A DNA stretch of 64,000 nucleotides from Saccharopolyspora rosea. Lineage in GTDB: Bacteria > Actinomycetota > Actinomycetes > Mycobacteriales > Pseudonocardiaceae. The notes below the pieces were generated by a model, which had not been told where the DNA came from, did not search any database, and saw only the letters and a program-made list of their open reading frames with translations. This document shows positions 27,982-36,578 of this stretch, piece by piece. The stretch covers positions 3,162,001 to 3,226,000 of the forward strand of contig NZ_CP102826.1 of the NCBI RefSeq assembly GCF_025643595.1. The letters run 5' to 3'. Every line of letters starts with the position of its first letter. Positions within the stretch are counted from its first letter, which is position 1. The translations under genes were made by a program, and so were the position numbers.

Positions 27982-29326
27982 CGACGACCTCCGCCTTCGG
28001 CGCGCCACCCCGCCGGTAGACCACCCAGGTCACCGCCAGGCACACCAGGTAGCCCACCAGGAACGCGGTCAACGCCGCGTCGCCGCTGGCCGACGCGCCC
28101 GCGTAGGACACCCGGAACGCGAGGTTGATCAGCACCCCACCCAGCGCGCCCACCGCACCCGCGATCCCGATCACCGCGGCGGACAGCCGCCGAGCCCGGG
28201 CGAACGCCAGCTCGGCGTCCTCACCGGCGGTCACCGCCCGCTCGGCGTCCTCGGCGAAGACCGCCGGGATCATCTTGTAGGTCGACCCGTTGCCGAGACC
28301 GCTGAGCACGAACAGCACGACGAACGCCGCCAGATAGCCCGCGAACGAACTGTGCGCGGAGGCGAACAGCAACGCCGCGGTACCCACCGCCATCCCGGCG
28401 AAGCTCCACGTCGTCACGCGCGCCCCGCCGAGGCGGTCCGCCAGCCACCCGCCGACCGGCCGCGCCAGCGAACCCAGCAGCGGCCCGAGGAACGTGAACG
28501 ACGCGGCCCGCAGCGGCGTGAACCCGAACTCGGTCTGCAACACCAGGCCGAACGCGAACCCGTACCCGATGAACGACCCGAACGTGCCGACGTACAGCAG
28601 CGAGATCCACCAGGTGTGCCGACTGCCCACCGCCTCCCGCAGCGCGCCCGGCTCCGAGCGCACCGCGTCCACGTTGTCCATCCACAGCGCGGCGAACAGC
28701 GCCGCCAGCGCGATCAGCGGCAGGTACGCCGCGGCCACGTACGACGGGTGCGCATCGCCGGCGGTGGCGATCACCAGCAGTCCCACGACCTGGATCACGG
28801 CGACGCCGAGGTTGCCGCCGCCCGCGTTGAGCCCCAGCGCCCAACCCTGGTGGCGGCGCGGGAAGAACGCGGTGATGTTGGTCATCGACGAGGCGAAGTT
28901 CCCGCCCCCGACCCCGGCCGCGGCACCGATCAGCAGGAAAACCCACAGCGGCGTGCCCGGCCGCTGCACGAAGTACCAGGCCAGCAGCGTCGGGACGAGC
29001 AGCACCGCCGAGCTGAACACCGTCCAGTTCCGCCCGCCGAACCGGGCCACCGCCGCGGCGTAGGGCAGCCGCAGCACCGCTCCCACGAGCGTCGGGGTCA
29101 CCCCGAGCAGGAACTTCTCCCCGGCGTCGAACCCCAGCCCGATCCGCGGCGACATGAACAGCACGAGCACCGACCAGATGCTCCACACCGAGAACCCGAT
29201 GTGCTCGGAGAAGATCGACAGCGCCAGGTTGCGCCGCGCGATCCGATGTCCGGTGCTCGCCCAGAACCGCTCGTCCTCGGGATCCCAGCCCTCGATCCAA
29301 GTTCGTCGGGTCAGCGTCGTGGTCAC
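27974..29326 (-). CDS. narK: Nitrate/nitrite MFS transporter, NarK family
   Basis: This is a 450-residue, 12-helix transporter that imports nitrate and can export nitrite. The nitrate signature regions are visible: GVGGGNFASSMTNITAFFP in helix 5 and GLGNGSTYKMIPAVF in helix 11. A conserved substrate Arg lies in TLVGAVLRLPYAAAVARFGG. A long cytoplasmic loop before helix 11 is normal. GTG at 29326 is chosen because GAGGAGG lies eight bases before it; it gives the typical start TTTLTRRTWIEGWDPED. It is the first gene of the seven-gene nitrate operon, and a candidate GlnR site lies 50-75 bases upstream. Confidence 0.92.
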   Translation of the reverse strand: MTTTLTRRTWIEGWDPEDERFWASTGHRIARRNLALSIFSEHIGFSVWSIWSVLVLFMSPRIGLGFDAGEKFLLGVTPTLVGAVLRLPYAAAVARFGGRNWTVFSSAVLLVPTLLAWYFVQRPGTPLWVFLLIGAAAGVGGGNFASSMTNITAFFPRRHQGWALGLNAGGGNLGVAVIQVVGLLVIATAGDAHPSYVAAAYLPLIALAALFAALWMDNVDAVRSEPGALREAVGSRHTWWISLLYVGTFGSFIGYGFAFGLVLQTEFGFTPLRAASFTFLGPLLGSLARPVGGWLADRLGGARVTTWSFAGMAVGTAALLFASAHSSFAGYLAAFVVLFVLSGLGNGSTYKMIPAVFAEDAERAVTAGEDAELAFARARRLSAAVIGIAGAVGALGGVLINLAFRVSYAGASASGDAALTAFLVGYLVCLAVTWVVYRRGGAPKAEVVDA

Positions 29327-29373
29327 TCGCCGTCCTCCTCGCAGCAGGTCGGACGCGACGCTAGGAACCGGCT

Positions 29374-29400
29374 GTTTCCACGGCGGGCCCCGACCGTTAC
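29374..29400 (-). promoter_or_regulatory. Candidate GlnR site upstream of nitrate operon
   Basis: On the minus strand GTAAC (29396-29400) and GAAAC (29374-29378) are 22 bases apart, the period expected for GlnR half-boxes (GTnAC-n6-GAAAC repeats). The intervening box (GGCCC) does not match. GlnR and NnaR jointly control such operons in Streptomyces. Judged by eye. Confidence 0.35.
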
Positions 29401-29491
29401 CGCCGTGCAAACCCCGCTTCACGCCTGATCACCTCCCGGCCGTGAGACCGCCCGTACCGCGCGGTTGGCGGCGCGTGGCACGGTGGAGGGC

Positions 29492-30319
29492 GTGGAACGT
29501 GGCACGGACACCGCTGCGGAGTGGCAGCGGGCACGCGAACTGCTCGCCGCCGCCCGGCGGATCACCGCGCTGACCGGAGCCGGGGTCTCCACGGCCTCGG
29601 GCATCCCGGACTTCCGCGGCCCCAACGGGGTGTGGACGAAGAACCCGGCCGCCCAGCGGCTCAGCGACATCGACAGCTACGTCGCCGACCCGCAGGTGCG
29701 CGTGCAGGCGTGGCGCAGCCGCGCCGAGCACCCGGCCTGGTCCGCCGAACCGAACCCCGCGCACCGCGCGTTCGTCGACCTCGACCGCTCCGGGCGGCTC
29801 GGCGCGCTGCTGACCCAGAACATCGACGAACTGCACCAGCGCGCCGGCCTGCACCCCGACAAGATCCTGGAGCTGCACGGCTCGATGTTCGGCACCGTTT
29901 GCCTGGACTGCGGCGAGACCGGCGCCATGCGCGACGCGCTGGTCCGCGTGGCGGCCGGCGAGCAGGACCCGCCGTGCCGGTCCTGCGGCGGCATCCTCAA
30001 GTCGTCCACGATCTCCTTCGGCCAGGCGCTCGACGAGGACGTGCTGCGGGCGGCCCGCCGCGCCGCCCTGGACTGCGACCTGTTCCTCAGCGCGGGCACC
30101 TCGCTGACCGTCTTCCCCGCGGCCGGGTTCGCCGAGCTGGCCGTCCGCGCCGGCGCCGAACTGGTCATCTGCAACGCCGAACCCACCCCGTTCGACGAAC
30201 TGGCGGCCGCGGTGCTGCGCGAACCGCTCGACGAGGTGCTGCCCGCGCTCGCCGCGGTGCCCCCGCGCCCGTCCGAGGAGCCGCTGCGCACCTGGGGAGA
30301 TCCCGGCACCTGGGACTGA
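29492..30319 (+). CDS. NAD-dependent protein deacylase, Sir2 family
   Basis: This 275-residue sirtuin removes acyl groups from lysines using NAD. GAGVSTASGIPDFRGPNGVW is the NAD-binding signature. TQNIDELHQRAG carries the conserved Asn-Asp, and LELHGSMFG holds the catalytic His. Two zinc-binding Cys pairs follow (CLDCG and CRSCGG). The GAGVST/FRGPNG form resembles actinobacterial class II/III proteins of this length. Several GTG codons (29483, 29492) could start it; 29492 is a compromise with GGAGG just upstream. It diverges from the nitrate operon and precedes the ripA-like gene by 160 bases. Confidence 0.9.
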   Translation: MERGTDTAAEWQRARELLAAARRITALTGAGVSTASGIPDFRGPNGVWTKNPAAQRLSDIDSYVADPQVRVQAWRSRAEHPAWSAEPNPAHRAFVDLDRSGRLGALLTQNIDELHQRAGLHPDKILELHGSMFGTVCLDCGETGAMRDALVRVAAGEQDPPCRSCGGILKSSTISFGQALDEDVLRAARRAALDCDLFLSAGTSLTVFPAAGFAELAVRAGAELVICNAEPTPFDELAAAVLREPLDEVLPALAAVPPRPSEEPLRTWGDPGTWD

Positions 30320-30385
30320 ACCGCACTCCTGTGCCCTGAGTGGCTGACGTTGCTCCAGCTGCCCCCGTCCTCCAGTGGTGCCCGT

Positions 30386-30460
30386 GTGACAGCGGTGGCA
30401 CGCTCCGGAACGTCTGGTCACTCCGTTCGACCTAACGGGGTAACGACCGAACGGGGTAAC
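30386..30460 (+). promoter_or_regulatory. Repeats upstream of ripA-like gene (candidate MtrA-type and direct repeat)
   Basis: GTGACAgcgGTGGCA at 30386-30400 is a tandem 6-mer with a 3-base spacer, a form reported for the cell-wall regulator MtrA. Two identical 11-mers AACGGGGTAAC at 30434-30444 and 30450-30460 are spaced 16 bases apart just before the Shine-Dalgarno. Their role is unproven. Confidence 0.4.
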
Positions 30461-30479
30461 ACAGGAGGGGGTGGCGGTG

Positions 30480-31802
30480 GTGACGCGAACCCGAGGCGTG
30501 CGGGCCTTGGCGGCGGTCACGCTCGCAGTGGTGGTCGGCCTGGCGCTGCCGGGCACGGGCACGTCGGTTCCTCCGCCACCGGACAACCCCAGCGACTCCG
30601 ACATCCAAGCCGGGCGCGACGCGGCACGGCGCGGCGCCGGGGAGGTCGGCGAACTCGCCAACCGGCTCGCCGAGGCGGACGCCCGGCTGACCGAACTGCA
30701 GGCGCAGGTCGAGACCAAGCTGGAGGACGCCAACAAGGCGCGCGTCGACCTGCAGCGCGCCGAGCGCGCGCAGCAGCGCGCCCAGCAGGCGGCGCAGGCG
30801 GCCGCGGTGGACGCCTCGGCCGCGTCCCAGCAGGTCGACCGGCAGCGGGGCAGGCTCGACGAGTTCGTCGCCGCCAGCTACCGCCAGGGCAGCAAGGTCG
30901 GCTCGGTGACCGCGTTCATCGGCTCGACCGGCCCCCAGGACGTCCTGGAACGGGCCTCGCTGCTCGACGCGATCAGCAGGCGCCAGCTCGACGTGCTCGA
31001 CGACCTCCAGCGCGCCCGCGTCGACAAGGCCAACAAGGACTCGCTGGCCCGCAAGGCGGTCGCCGACGCCGAGGCCACCCGCCGCGCCGCCGACCGGGCG
31101 CGGGACGCGGCCGAGGCCGCGCAGCAGGAGGCCATCGCCGCCCGGTCCGACGAGCAGGCCCGGTCGCAGCGGTTGGAGGCGGACAAGGCCGACGCCGAGA
31201 CCAGGCTCGCCGCCGCCCGCTCCCGGGTGTCCGGACTGCAGTCCCAGCGCGAGCGCTACGAGACGTGGCTGGCGGCCAAGCGGCGGGAGGACCAGGCCGC
31301 GGCGGCCGCGAGCCGACCCGCCCCGGCCGCCGGTGCGGCGAGCGCACCGGCACCGCAGGACGACTCCGAACCACCCGGTGACGCGGCCGTGGAGGTCGTG
31401 ATCGCGCGGGCCCTCTCGCAGGTCGGCCTGCCGTACGCGTGGGGCGGCGGCGACGCTTCGGGGCCCACGCGCGGCATCCGGGACGGGGGTGTGGCCGACG
31501 CGCACGGTGACTTCCGCAAGGTCGGTTTCGACTGCTCCGGGCTGATGATCTACGCCTTCGCCGGGGCGGGGATCGAGCTCGACCACTACAGCGGCTACCA
31601 GTACCAGGCGGGCCGGAAGGTGCCGCTGTCCCAGATGCGCCGCGGCGACATGCTGTTCTGGCAGGACGGCGGCAGCACCCACCACGTGGCCCTCTACCTG
31701 GGCGGCGGCCGGATGGTGGAGGCGCCGTACTCGGGCTCGCAGGTGCGGGTCACCTCGGTGCGCTACGGCGGGATCGCGCCCTACGCCATCCGCCTGTTCT
31801 GA
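30480..31802 (+). CDS. Secreted NlpC/P60 peptidoglycan endopeptidase (RipA-like)
   Basis: This 440-residue exported hydrolase is expected to cleave D-Glu-mDAP bonds in peptidoglycan during cell separation. A basic N-terminus (TRTRGVR) and hydrophobic core (ALAAVTLAVVVGLALPGTGT) form a Sec signal. Residues ~45-280 are a long Ala/Arg/Glu coiled coil, the autoinhibitory type found in RipA. A Pro/Ala linker leads to the NlpC/P60 domain from ~305, with Cys352 in GFDCSGLM and His402 in THHVALYLGGG. GTG at 30480 is ten bases from AGGAGGG; earlier GTGs are too close. Mycobacteria carry ripA and ripB in tandem at this locus; only one gene is present here. Confidence 0.92.
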   Translation: MTRTRGVRALAAVTLAVVVGLALPGTGTSVPPPPDNPSDSDIQAGRDAARRGAGEVGELANRLAEADARLTELQAQVETKLEDANKARVDLQRAERAQQRAQQAAQAAAVDASAASQQVDRQRGRLDEFVAASYRQGSKVGSVTAFIGSTGPQDVLERASLLDAISRRQLDVLDDLQRARVDKANKDSLARKAVADAEATRRAADRARDAAEAAQQEAIAARSDEQARSQRLEADKADAETRLAAARSRVSGLQSQRERYETWLAAKRREDQAAAAASRPAPAAGAASAPAPQDDSEPPGDAAVEVVIARALSQVGLPYAWGGGDASGPTRGIRDGGVADAHGDFRKVGFDCSGLMIYAFAGAGIELDHYSGYQYQAGRKVPLSQMRRGDMLFWQDGGSTHHVALYLGGGRMVEAPYSGSQVRVTSVRYGGIAPYAIRLF

Positions 31803-31853
31803 GCCGCGGGCCCGGGTGAGCGCCGGCGCAGCCTGGGTGCCACGATTCGTGCC

Positions 31854-32420
31854 GTGACGGTCGCGTTCGCTGCGGTGGTGCTGGCCGGCGGTAGCGCCCG
31901 CCGACTCGGTGGGGTGGACAAGCTCCTGCTGCCGGTGGCGGGCAGAACCCTGCTGCAAAGCGCCCTCGACGCCGTCTCCGGCGCCGATCCCGTCGTCGCG
32001 GTCGGCCCGCCGCGCGCCGTCGACGCGCCGGTCGTGTGGACCCGCGAGGACCCGCCCGGCGGTGGTCCGCTCGCCGGGATCGACGCGGGTCTGCGCGCGC
32101 TGCCCGCGACGACCTCGCTGGTCGCGGTGCTGGCCGGGGACCACCCCGACGTCACCGCGACGACCGTGGCGCGGCTGCGCGCCGCCGTGGCCGACGCGCC
32201 CCGGGCGGTGGGGGCGGTGCTCACCGACGGTGTCCCGCAGTGGCTGGTGGGGGTGTGGCGGGTGGACGCGCTGCTCCGAGCGATGCCGTCGCAGCCGGTC
32301 GGCCTTCCGGTCCGCTCCGCCCTCGCACCGCTCGATCCGGTGCTGGTCCCGGCCACCGGCTTCGAAGCGTCCGATGTGGACACCCCTCGGGACCTCCGGG
32401 ACGCGCGCACCCGAGCCTGA
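31854..32420 (+). CDS. mobA: Molybdenum cofactor guanylyltransferase
   Basis: This 188-residue nucleotidyltransferase adds GMP to molybdopterin, producing the bis-MGD needed by the nitrate reductase encoded in this window. VVLAGGSARRLGGVDKLLLP is the N-terminal nucleotide-binding loop with its Lys. PPGGGPLAGIDAGL and AGDHPDVT provide the GTP and metal-binding features (usually GDxP; here the Asp-His-Pro order differs). GTG at 31854 has no strong ribosome site. It sits in the conserved cell-wall block between the ripA-like and moxR genes, where mycobacteria lack it. Confidence 0.82.
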   Translation: MTVAFAAVVLAGGSARRLGGVDKLLLPVAGRTLLQSALDAVSGADPVVAVGPPRAVDAPVVWTREDPPGGGPLAGIDAGLRALPATTSLVAVLAGDHPDVTATTVARLRAAVADAPRAVGAVLTDGVPQWLVGVWRVDALLRAMPSQPVGLPVRSALAPLDPVLVPATGFEASDVDTPRDLRDARTRA

Positions 32421-32484
32421 TCACCCCGCCCCGCGATTGCCTCGTCGCCGCTGCTCTTACTCATGCGTTCATGGGTTCTATCGC

Positions 32485-32523
32485 TTCAGTGTTGGCTGAA
32501 ATCAACCCTGCGAAACGCACCGC
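32485..32523 (+). repeat. 39-bp dispersed element, copy 1
   Basis: TTCAGTGTTGGCTGAAATCA begins a stretch that matches 48744-48782 at all but about seven of 39 positions in the same orientation. It opens with the inverted repeat TTCAG-n6-CTGAA. It lies in the 283-base gap between mobA and moxR, in an otherwise featureless segment. Confidence 0.6.
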
Positions 32524-32703
32524 AACCCCGCAGCGATCAGGGCAGGCTCGCGCTTCACAGCGCTCATACCGGTGGTCGGGTTGGGTGGGTGTGGGGTGTT
32601 CGCCCCCACGTGAGCCCGGCGCGCGGACGTGCCAGGATCTTGGTGGGCCGCGACCGGCCGACACGCAGCAACGTCCGCCCTGCCGAACAGGAGGCATGCA
32701 GAA

Positions 32704-33807
32704 GTGACCGAGGCCGGCAACGGTGAGAGCGGGGGCGCCGGGGCCGCGCGCCCGGCCGAGCAGACGACCACCCCGGCGCGCGACGCCCAGCTGCTGGAGC
32801 GCACCGTCTTCGAGGTCAAGCGGGTGATCGTCGGGCAGGACCGGCTCGTCGAGCGGATGCTGGTCGGCCTGCTGGCCAAGGGCCACATCATGCTGGAAGG
32901 CGTGCCCGGCGTCGCGAAGACGCTGGCGGTGGAGACCTTCGCCCACGTCGTCGGTGGCTCGTTCTCCCGCCTGCAGTTCACCCCCGACCTGGTGCCCGCC
33001 GACATCCTCGGCACCCGGATCTACCGGCAGGGCAGCGAGCGGTTCGACGTCGAACTGGGGCCGGTGCTGGCCAACTTCGTGCTCGCCGACGAGATCAACC
33101 GCGCCCCGGCCAAGGTCCAGTCCGCGCTGCTGGAGGTGATGGCCGAGCGGCACGTGTCCATCGGCGGCGAGAGCTTCCCGATGCCCGCGCCGTTCCTGGT
33201 GCTGGCCACCCAGAACCCCATCGAGAACGAAGGCGTCTACCCGCTGCCGGAAGCCCAGCGGGACCGGTTCCTGTTCAAGCTGCCCGTCGAGTACCCGACG
33301 GCGGAGGAGGAGCGGGAGATCGTCTACCGGATGGGCGTGGCCGCACCCGAACCGAACCAGGTGCTCGACCCCGAGGGGCTGCTCCGGCTGCAGGGCGTGG
33401 CCGCCAACGTCTTCGTGCACCACGCGCTGGTCGACTACGTGGTGCGGCTGGTGGTGGCCACCCGGCAGCCCAACGAGCACGGGTTGTCCGACATCGCCGG
33501 GTGGGTGTCCTACGGCGCCTCGCCGCGCGCCAGCCTCGGGATCGTCGCGGCGGCGCGGGCGTTGGCCCTGGTGCGCGGCCGGGACTACGTGCTGCCGCAG
33601 GACGTCGTGGACGTGGTGCCGGACGTGCTGCGGCACCGGCTGGTGCTGTCCTACGACGCGCTGGCCGACGGGATCCCGATCGAGCACATCGTCAACCGGG
33701 TGCTGCAGACCGTGCCGCTGCCGCAGGTCTCGGCGCGGCCGCAGGGCAGTCAGCCGTCCGGGCAGCCGGTGTACGGCCAGGCGCACTTCGGTCCCAACCA
33801 CCAGTGA
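32704..33807 (+). CDS. moxR: MoxR-family AAA+ ATPase
   Basis: This 367-residue cytoplasmic chaperone-like ATPase has Walker A EGVPGVAKT near residue 68 and Walker B FVLADEINRAPAKVQSALLE. Sensor 1 is ATQNPIENEGVYPLPEAQ with the arginine finger region RDRF, and the C-terminal MoxR lid follows (WVSYGASPRAS). It is followed nine bases later by a DUF58 gene and then a VWA gene. This MoxR-DUF58-VWA trio is thought to remodel metal-dependent or envelope complexes and matches Rv1479-Rv1481. GTG at 32704 is supported by AGGAGG. The C-terminal tail is Gln/Pro-rich. Confidence 0.92.
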   Translation: MTEAGNGESGGAGAARPAEQTTTPARDAQLLERTVFEVKRVIVGQDRLVERMLVGLLAKGHIMLEGVPGVAKTLAVETFAHVVGGSFSRLQFTPDLVPADILGTRIYRQGSERFDVELGPVLANFVLADEINRAPAKVQSALLEVMAERHVSIGGESFPMPAPFLVLATQNPIENEGVYPLPEAQRDRFLFKLPVEYPTAEEEREIVYRMGVAAPEPNQVLDPEGLLRLQGVAANVFVHHALVDYVVRLVVATRQPNEHGLSDIAGWVSYGASPRASLGIVAAARALALVRGRDYVLPQDVVDVVPDVLRHRLVLSYDALADGIPIEHIVNRVLQTVPLPQVSARPQGSQPSGQPVYGQAHFGPNHQ

Positions 33808-33815
33808 GGAGCACG

Positions 33816-34763
33816 GTGTCGGTAGCACCCGATTCCGCGGGCAGGCGCCCGTCCTGGGCGCCACCGGCGCTGGACACCGGGCGGTTGTCGGCAGCGCTGC
33901 GCTCGCTGGAGCTGACCGTGCGGGGGCGGCTGGACGGCCTGCTGCAGGGCAACCACCTCGGCCTGGTCCCCGGGCCGGGCACCGAGCCGGGGGAGGCGCG
34001 CGCCTACCAGCCCGGTGACGACGTGCGGCGGATGGACTGGGCGGTCACCGCGCGCACCGCGGAGCCGCACATCCGGCAGACCGAGGCGGACCGGGAGCTG
34101 GAGACCTGGGTGGCGATGGACCTGTCGCCGAGCCTGGACTTCGGGTCGGCCGCCTGCGAGAAGCGGGAACTGGCGGTCGCCGCGCTGGCCGCCGTGGCGT
34201 TCCTGACCGCAGGGGGTGGCAACCGGATCGGCGCGGTCGTGGACAACGGCACCGGTCCGGTGCGGCTTCCCGCCCGGGGCGGTGCCGGGCACGCGCGGGC
34301 CCTGCTGAAGCGGGTCGCCGAGACCCCGCGTGCCGAGGAGGGCACCCGGGGCGATCTGCCGCGGCTCCTGGAGGGGCTGCGGCGCCCGCCCCGGCGGCGC
34401 GGACTGGCCGTGGTGATCTCCGACTTCCTCGGGCCGACCGACTGGCAGCGGGCGCTGCGCGGCCTCGGTGCCCGGCACTCGCTGCTGGCGGTGGAGATCG
34501 TCGACCCGCGCGACCTGGAGCTGCCCGACGTCGGCACGGTCCTGCTGGCGGACCCGGAGACCGGGCGGCGCCGCGAGGTGCACACCACGCCGGTGCTGCG
34601 CCGCGAGTTCGCCGCGGCCGCGGCCGCCCACCGCGAGGAGGTCGCTTCGGCGCTGCGCCGCGCGGGCTGCGGACATCTGGTGCTGCGGACGGATTCGGAC
34701 TGGATCGCCGACGTGGTGCGCTTCGCGGTGGCGCGCAAGCGCGGCTGGTCCGGAGGAGCGTGA
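33816..34763 (+). CDS. DUF58 domain protein (Rv1480-like)
   Basis: This 315-residue protein belongs to the DUF58 family that accompanies MoxR ATPases. The diagnostic DUF58 segment is GEARAYQPGDDVRRMDWAVT at ~55-75, followed by TWVAMDLSPSLDFG, a VWA-like MIDAS start with DxSxS. It has no clear membrane span, unlike some DUF58 proteins. GTG at 33816 follows GAGGAGC, and the next gene begins only two bases after its stop. It is part of the moxR operon. The biochemical role is unknown; an adaptor for the ATPase is the usual proposal. Confidence 0.88.
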   Translation: MSVAPDSAGRRPSWAPPALDTGRLSAALRSLELTVRGRLDGLLQGNHLGLVPGPGTEPGEARAYQPGDDVRRMDWAVTARTAEPHIRQTEADRELETWVAMDLSPSLDFGSAACEKRELAVAALAAVAFLTAGGGNRIGAVVDNGTGPVRLPARGGAGHARALLKRVAETPRAEEGTRGDLPRLLEGLRRPPRRRGLAVVISDFLGPTDWQRALRGLGARHSLLAVEIVDPRDLELPDVGTVLLADPETGRRREVHTTPVLRREFAAAAAAHREEVASALRRAGCGHLVLRTDSDWIADVVRFAVARKRGWSGGA

Positions 34764-34765
34764 TC

Positions 34766-35746
34766 GTGAGTTTGTCCGGTTTCACCGCGCCGTGGTGGCT
34801 GTTGCTGCTGGTGCTGGTCGCGGTGCTCGTGCTGGCCTACGTGTGGGCGCTGCGGCGGCGCAGGCAGGACGCGCTGCGGTTCAGCAACCTGCCGGTGCTG
34901 GAGCGGGTGCTGTCCACGCGGCAGGGCTGGTGGAAGCACGTGGCGCCCGCCCTGCTGGGCGTGTCGCTGATCCTGCTGACCGTGGCGCTGTCCGGTCCGA
35001 CGGCCGAGCAGCGCATCCCGCGCAACCGGGCGACCGTGATGCTGGCGGTCGACGTGTCGCTGTCGATGAAGGCTACCGACGTCGAGCCGACCCGCCTGGA
35101 GGCGGCCAAGGCCGCGGCCAAGGAGTTCGCCGACAAGCTCACCCCCGGCATCAACCTCGGCCTGGTGTCCTTCGCCGGCACCGCGACGGTCATGACGATG
35201 CCCACGACCGACCGCAACGCGGTCAAGCAGGCCATCGACGGGCTGAAGCTCTCGGAGGCCACGGCCACCGGGGACGGCATCAACGCGGCGATGTCGGCGA
35301 TCGAGTCGTTCGGCAGGATGGTCGGCGGCCCGGCGGGGCCGCCCCCGGCCCGCATCGTGCTCATGGCAGACGGCGGGCAGACCATCCCGCGCGAGCTCGA
35401 CGCGCCGCGCGGCGCCTACACCAAGGCGCGGGAGGCCAAGCGGGCCGGGATCCCGATCTCCACGATCTCCTTCGGCACCCACCACGGCAGCATCGAGATC
35501 GACGGCGAGCAGGAGTGGGTCGAGGTCGACGACGAGGCGATGCAGGAGATCGCCAAGCTCTCCGGCGGCGAGTTCCACAAGGCGGCCAGCGCGGAACAGC
35601 TGCGCGACGTCTACGACACCCTCGGCGAGCAGATCGGCTACGAGACCAAGCGCACCGACGCCAGCAAACCGTGGCTCGTGCTCGGCACCCTGGTAGCCAT
35701 GGCGGCCGCGGGGATCTCGCTGTTGTTCGGCAGACGTCTGCCCTGA
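34766..35746 (+). CDS. Membrane-anchored VWA domain protein (BatA-like, Rv1481-like)
   Basis: This 326-residue protein has an N-terminal transmembrane segment (WWLLLLVLVAVLVLAYVWAL) and a second near 60-75. A von Willebrand A domain follows with MIDAS residues DVSLSMKATD at ~95, T (TATGDG) and D (ADGGQT). The domain is followed by a C-terminal helix (LVAMAAAGISLLF) that re-enters the membrane. It is the third member of the MoxR-DUF58-VWA set. GTG at 34766 is favoured over GTG at 34760 because CGGAGGAG then lies at proper spacing. Confidence 0.9.
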   Translation: MSLSGFTAPWWLLLLVLVAVLVLAYVWALRRRRQDALRFSNLPVLERVLSTRQGWWKHVAPALLGVSLILLTVALSGPTAEQRIPRNRATVMLAVDVSLSMKATDVEPTRLEAAKAAAKEFADKLTPGINLGLVSFAGTATVMTMPTTDRNAVKQAIDGLKLSEATATGDGINAAMSAIESFGRMVGGPAGPPPARIVLMADGGQTIPRELDAPRGAYTKAREAKRAGIPISTISFGTHHGSIEIDGEQEWVEVDDEAMQEIAKLSGGEFHKAASAEQLRDVYDTLGEQIGYETKRTDASKPWLVLGTLVAMAAAGISLLFGRRLP

Positions 35747-35848
35747 ACCAGGGGCTCGCTGACCGGACAGCTCCCGGTGTTGCCGTGTGGATCACACTGC
35801 CGTGGGTCGCGTTGTGGTGGTACGAACACCGTGAGTTAGTTTCGTGGG

Positions 35849-36571
35849 ATGGCTGATTCCGTGGTCGCGGGACTGCGCGAGATCCCGCTGCTGGTCGAAC
35901 TCGGCGCGGCGCTGGGGCTGTCGAGCCTGATCGGGCTGGAGCGCGAGGTCCGGGCCAAGAGCGCCGGTCTGCGCACGCACGCCCTGGTCGGGGTCGGCGC
36001 GGCGCTGTTCATGCTGGTGTCGAAGTACGCGTTCGGCGACATGCTCGTCTTCGACCGGGTCGCGTTGGACCCGTCGCGGGTGGCGGCGCAGATCGTGTCC
36101 GGCATCGGGTTCGTCGGCGGCGGGCTGATCTTCGTGCGGCGCGACGCGGTGCGCGGGCTGACCACGGCCGCGACGGTGTGGGTGGTGGCCGCGGTGGGCA
36201 TGGCCTGCGGCGGCGGGCTGATCATCCTGGCGGCGGCGACCACGGCGCTGCACTTCCTGATCGTGGTCGGTTACCCCCGGATCCTGCGGCTGGCCCGCCG
36301 GTCGCTGCGGGAACCGCAGGTCATGCGGATCGGTTATCTCGACGGTCACGGAGTGTTGCGCAGCGTGTTGACGTTGTGCACCAGCCGCGGGTGGACCGTG
36401 ACCGATCTCGAAGTCGAGCGCGAGGACACCGACGACCAGGAGCAGCGCACCGCTGTGGTGGCGGTGCGGCTGCGCGGCAAGGCGCCGGTGGCCGCGCTGG
36501 TCGAGGAGGTCAGCGCCCTGGACGGCGTGGTGCACGCCGCGGTCGGGGAGAGCGCCGAACCCGGGTTCTGA
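35849..36571 (+). CDS. MgtC/SapB family membrane protein
   Basis: This 240-residue protein has four to five N-terminal helices with the MgtC signature SSLIGLEREVRAKSAGLRTH and GIGFVGGGLIFVR. A cytoplasmic ACT-like C-terminal domain follows from ~150. MgtC proteins are linked to growth at low magnesium and to intracellular survival, often by modulating F-ATPase. It is separate from the moxR operon (102-base gap) and converges on the large oxidoreductase gene with only seven bases between the stops. Confidence 0.88.
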   Translation: MADSVVAGLREIPLLVELGAALGLSSLIGLEREVRAKSAGLRTHALVGVGAALFMLVSKYAFGDMLVFDRVALDPSRVAAQIVSGIGFVGGGLIFVRRDAVRGLTTAATVWVVAAVGMACGGGLIILAAATTALHFLIVVGYPRILRLARRSLREPQVMRIGYLDGHGVLRSVLTLCTSRGWTVTDLEVEREDTDDQEQRTAVVAVRLRGKAPVAALVEEVSALDGVVHAAVGESAEPGF

Positions 36572-36578
36572 CCACGCG

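Noticed and set aside
30320..30470. c-di-AMP (ydaO-type) riboswitch before the NlpC/P60 gene
   Set aside because: These riboswitches precede similar genes in actinobacteria, but the 150-base leader is too short and I could not find the conserved core.
35770..35800. GTGTG-GAT-CACAC near 35780 as a CRP-type site
   Set aside because: The half-sites are three bases apart instead of six, so the geometry is wrong for CRP/GlxR.
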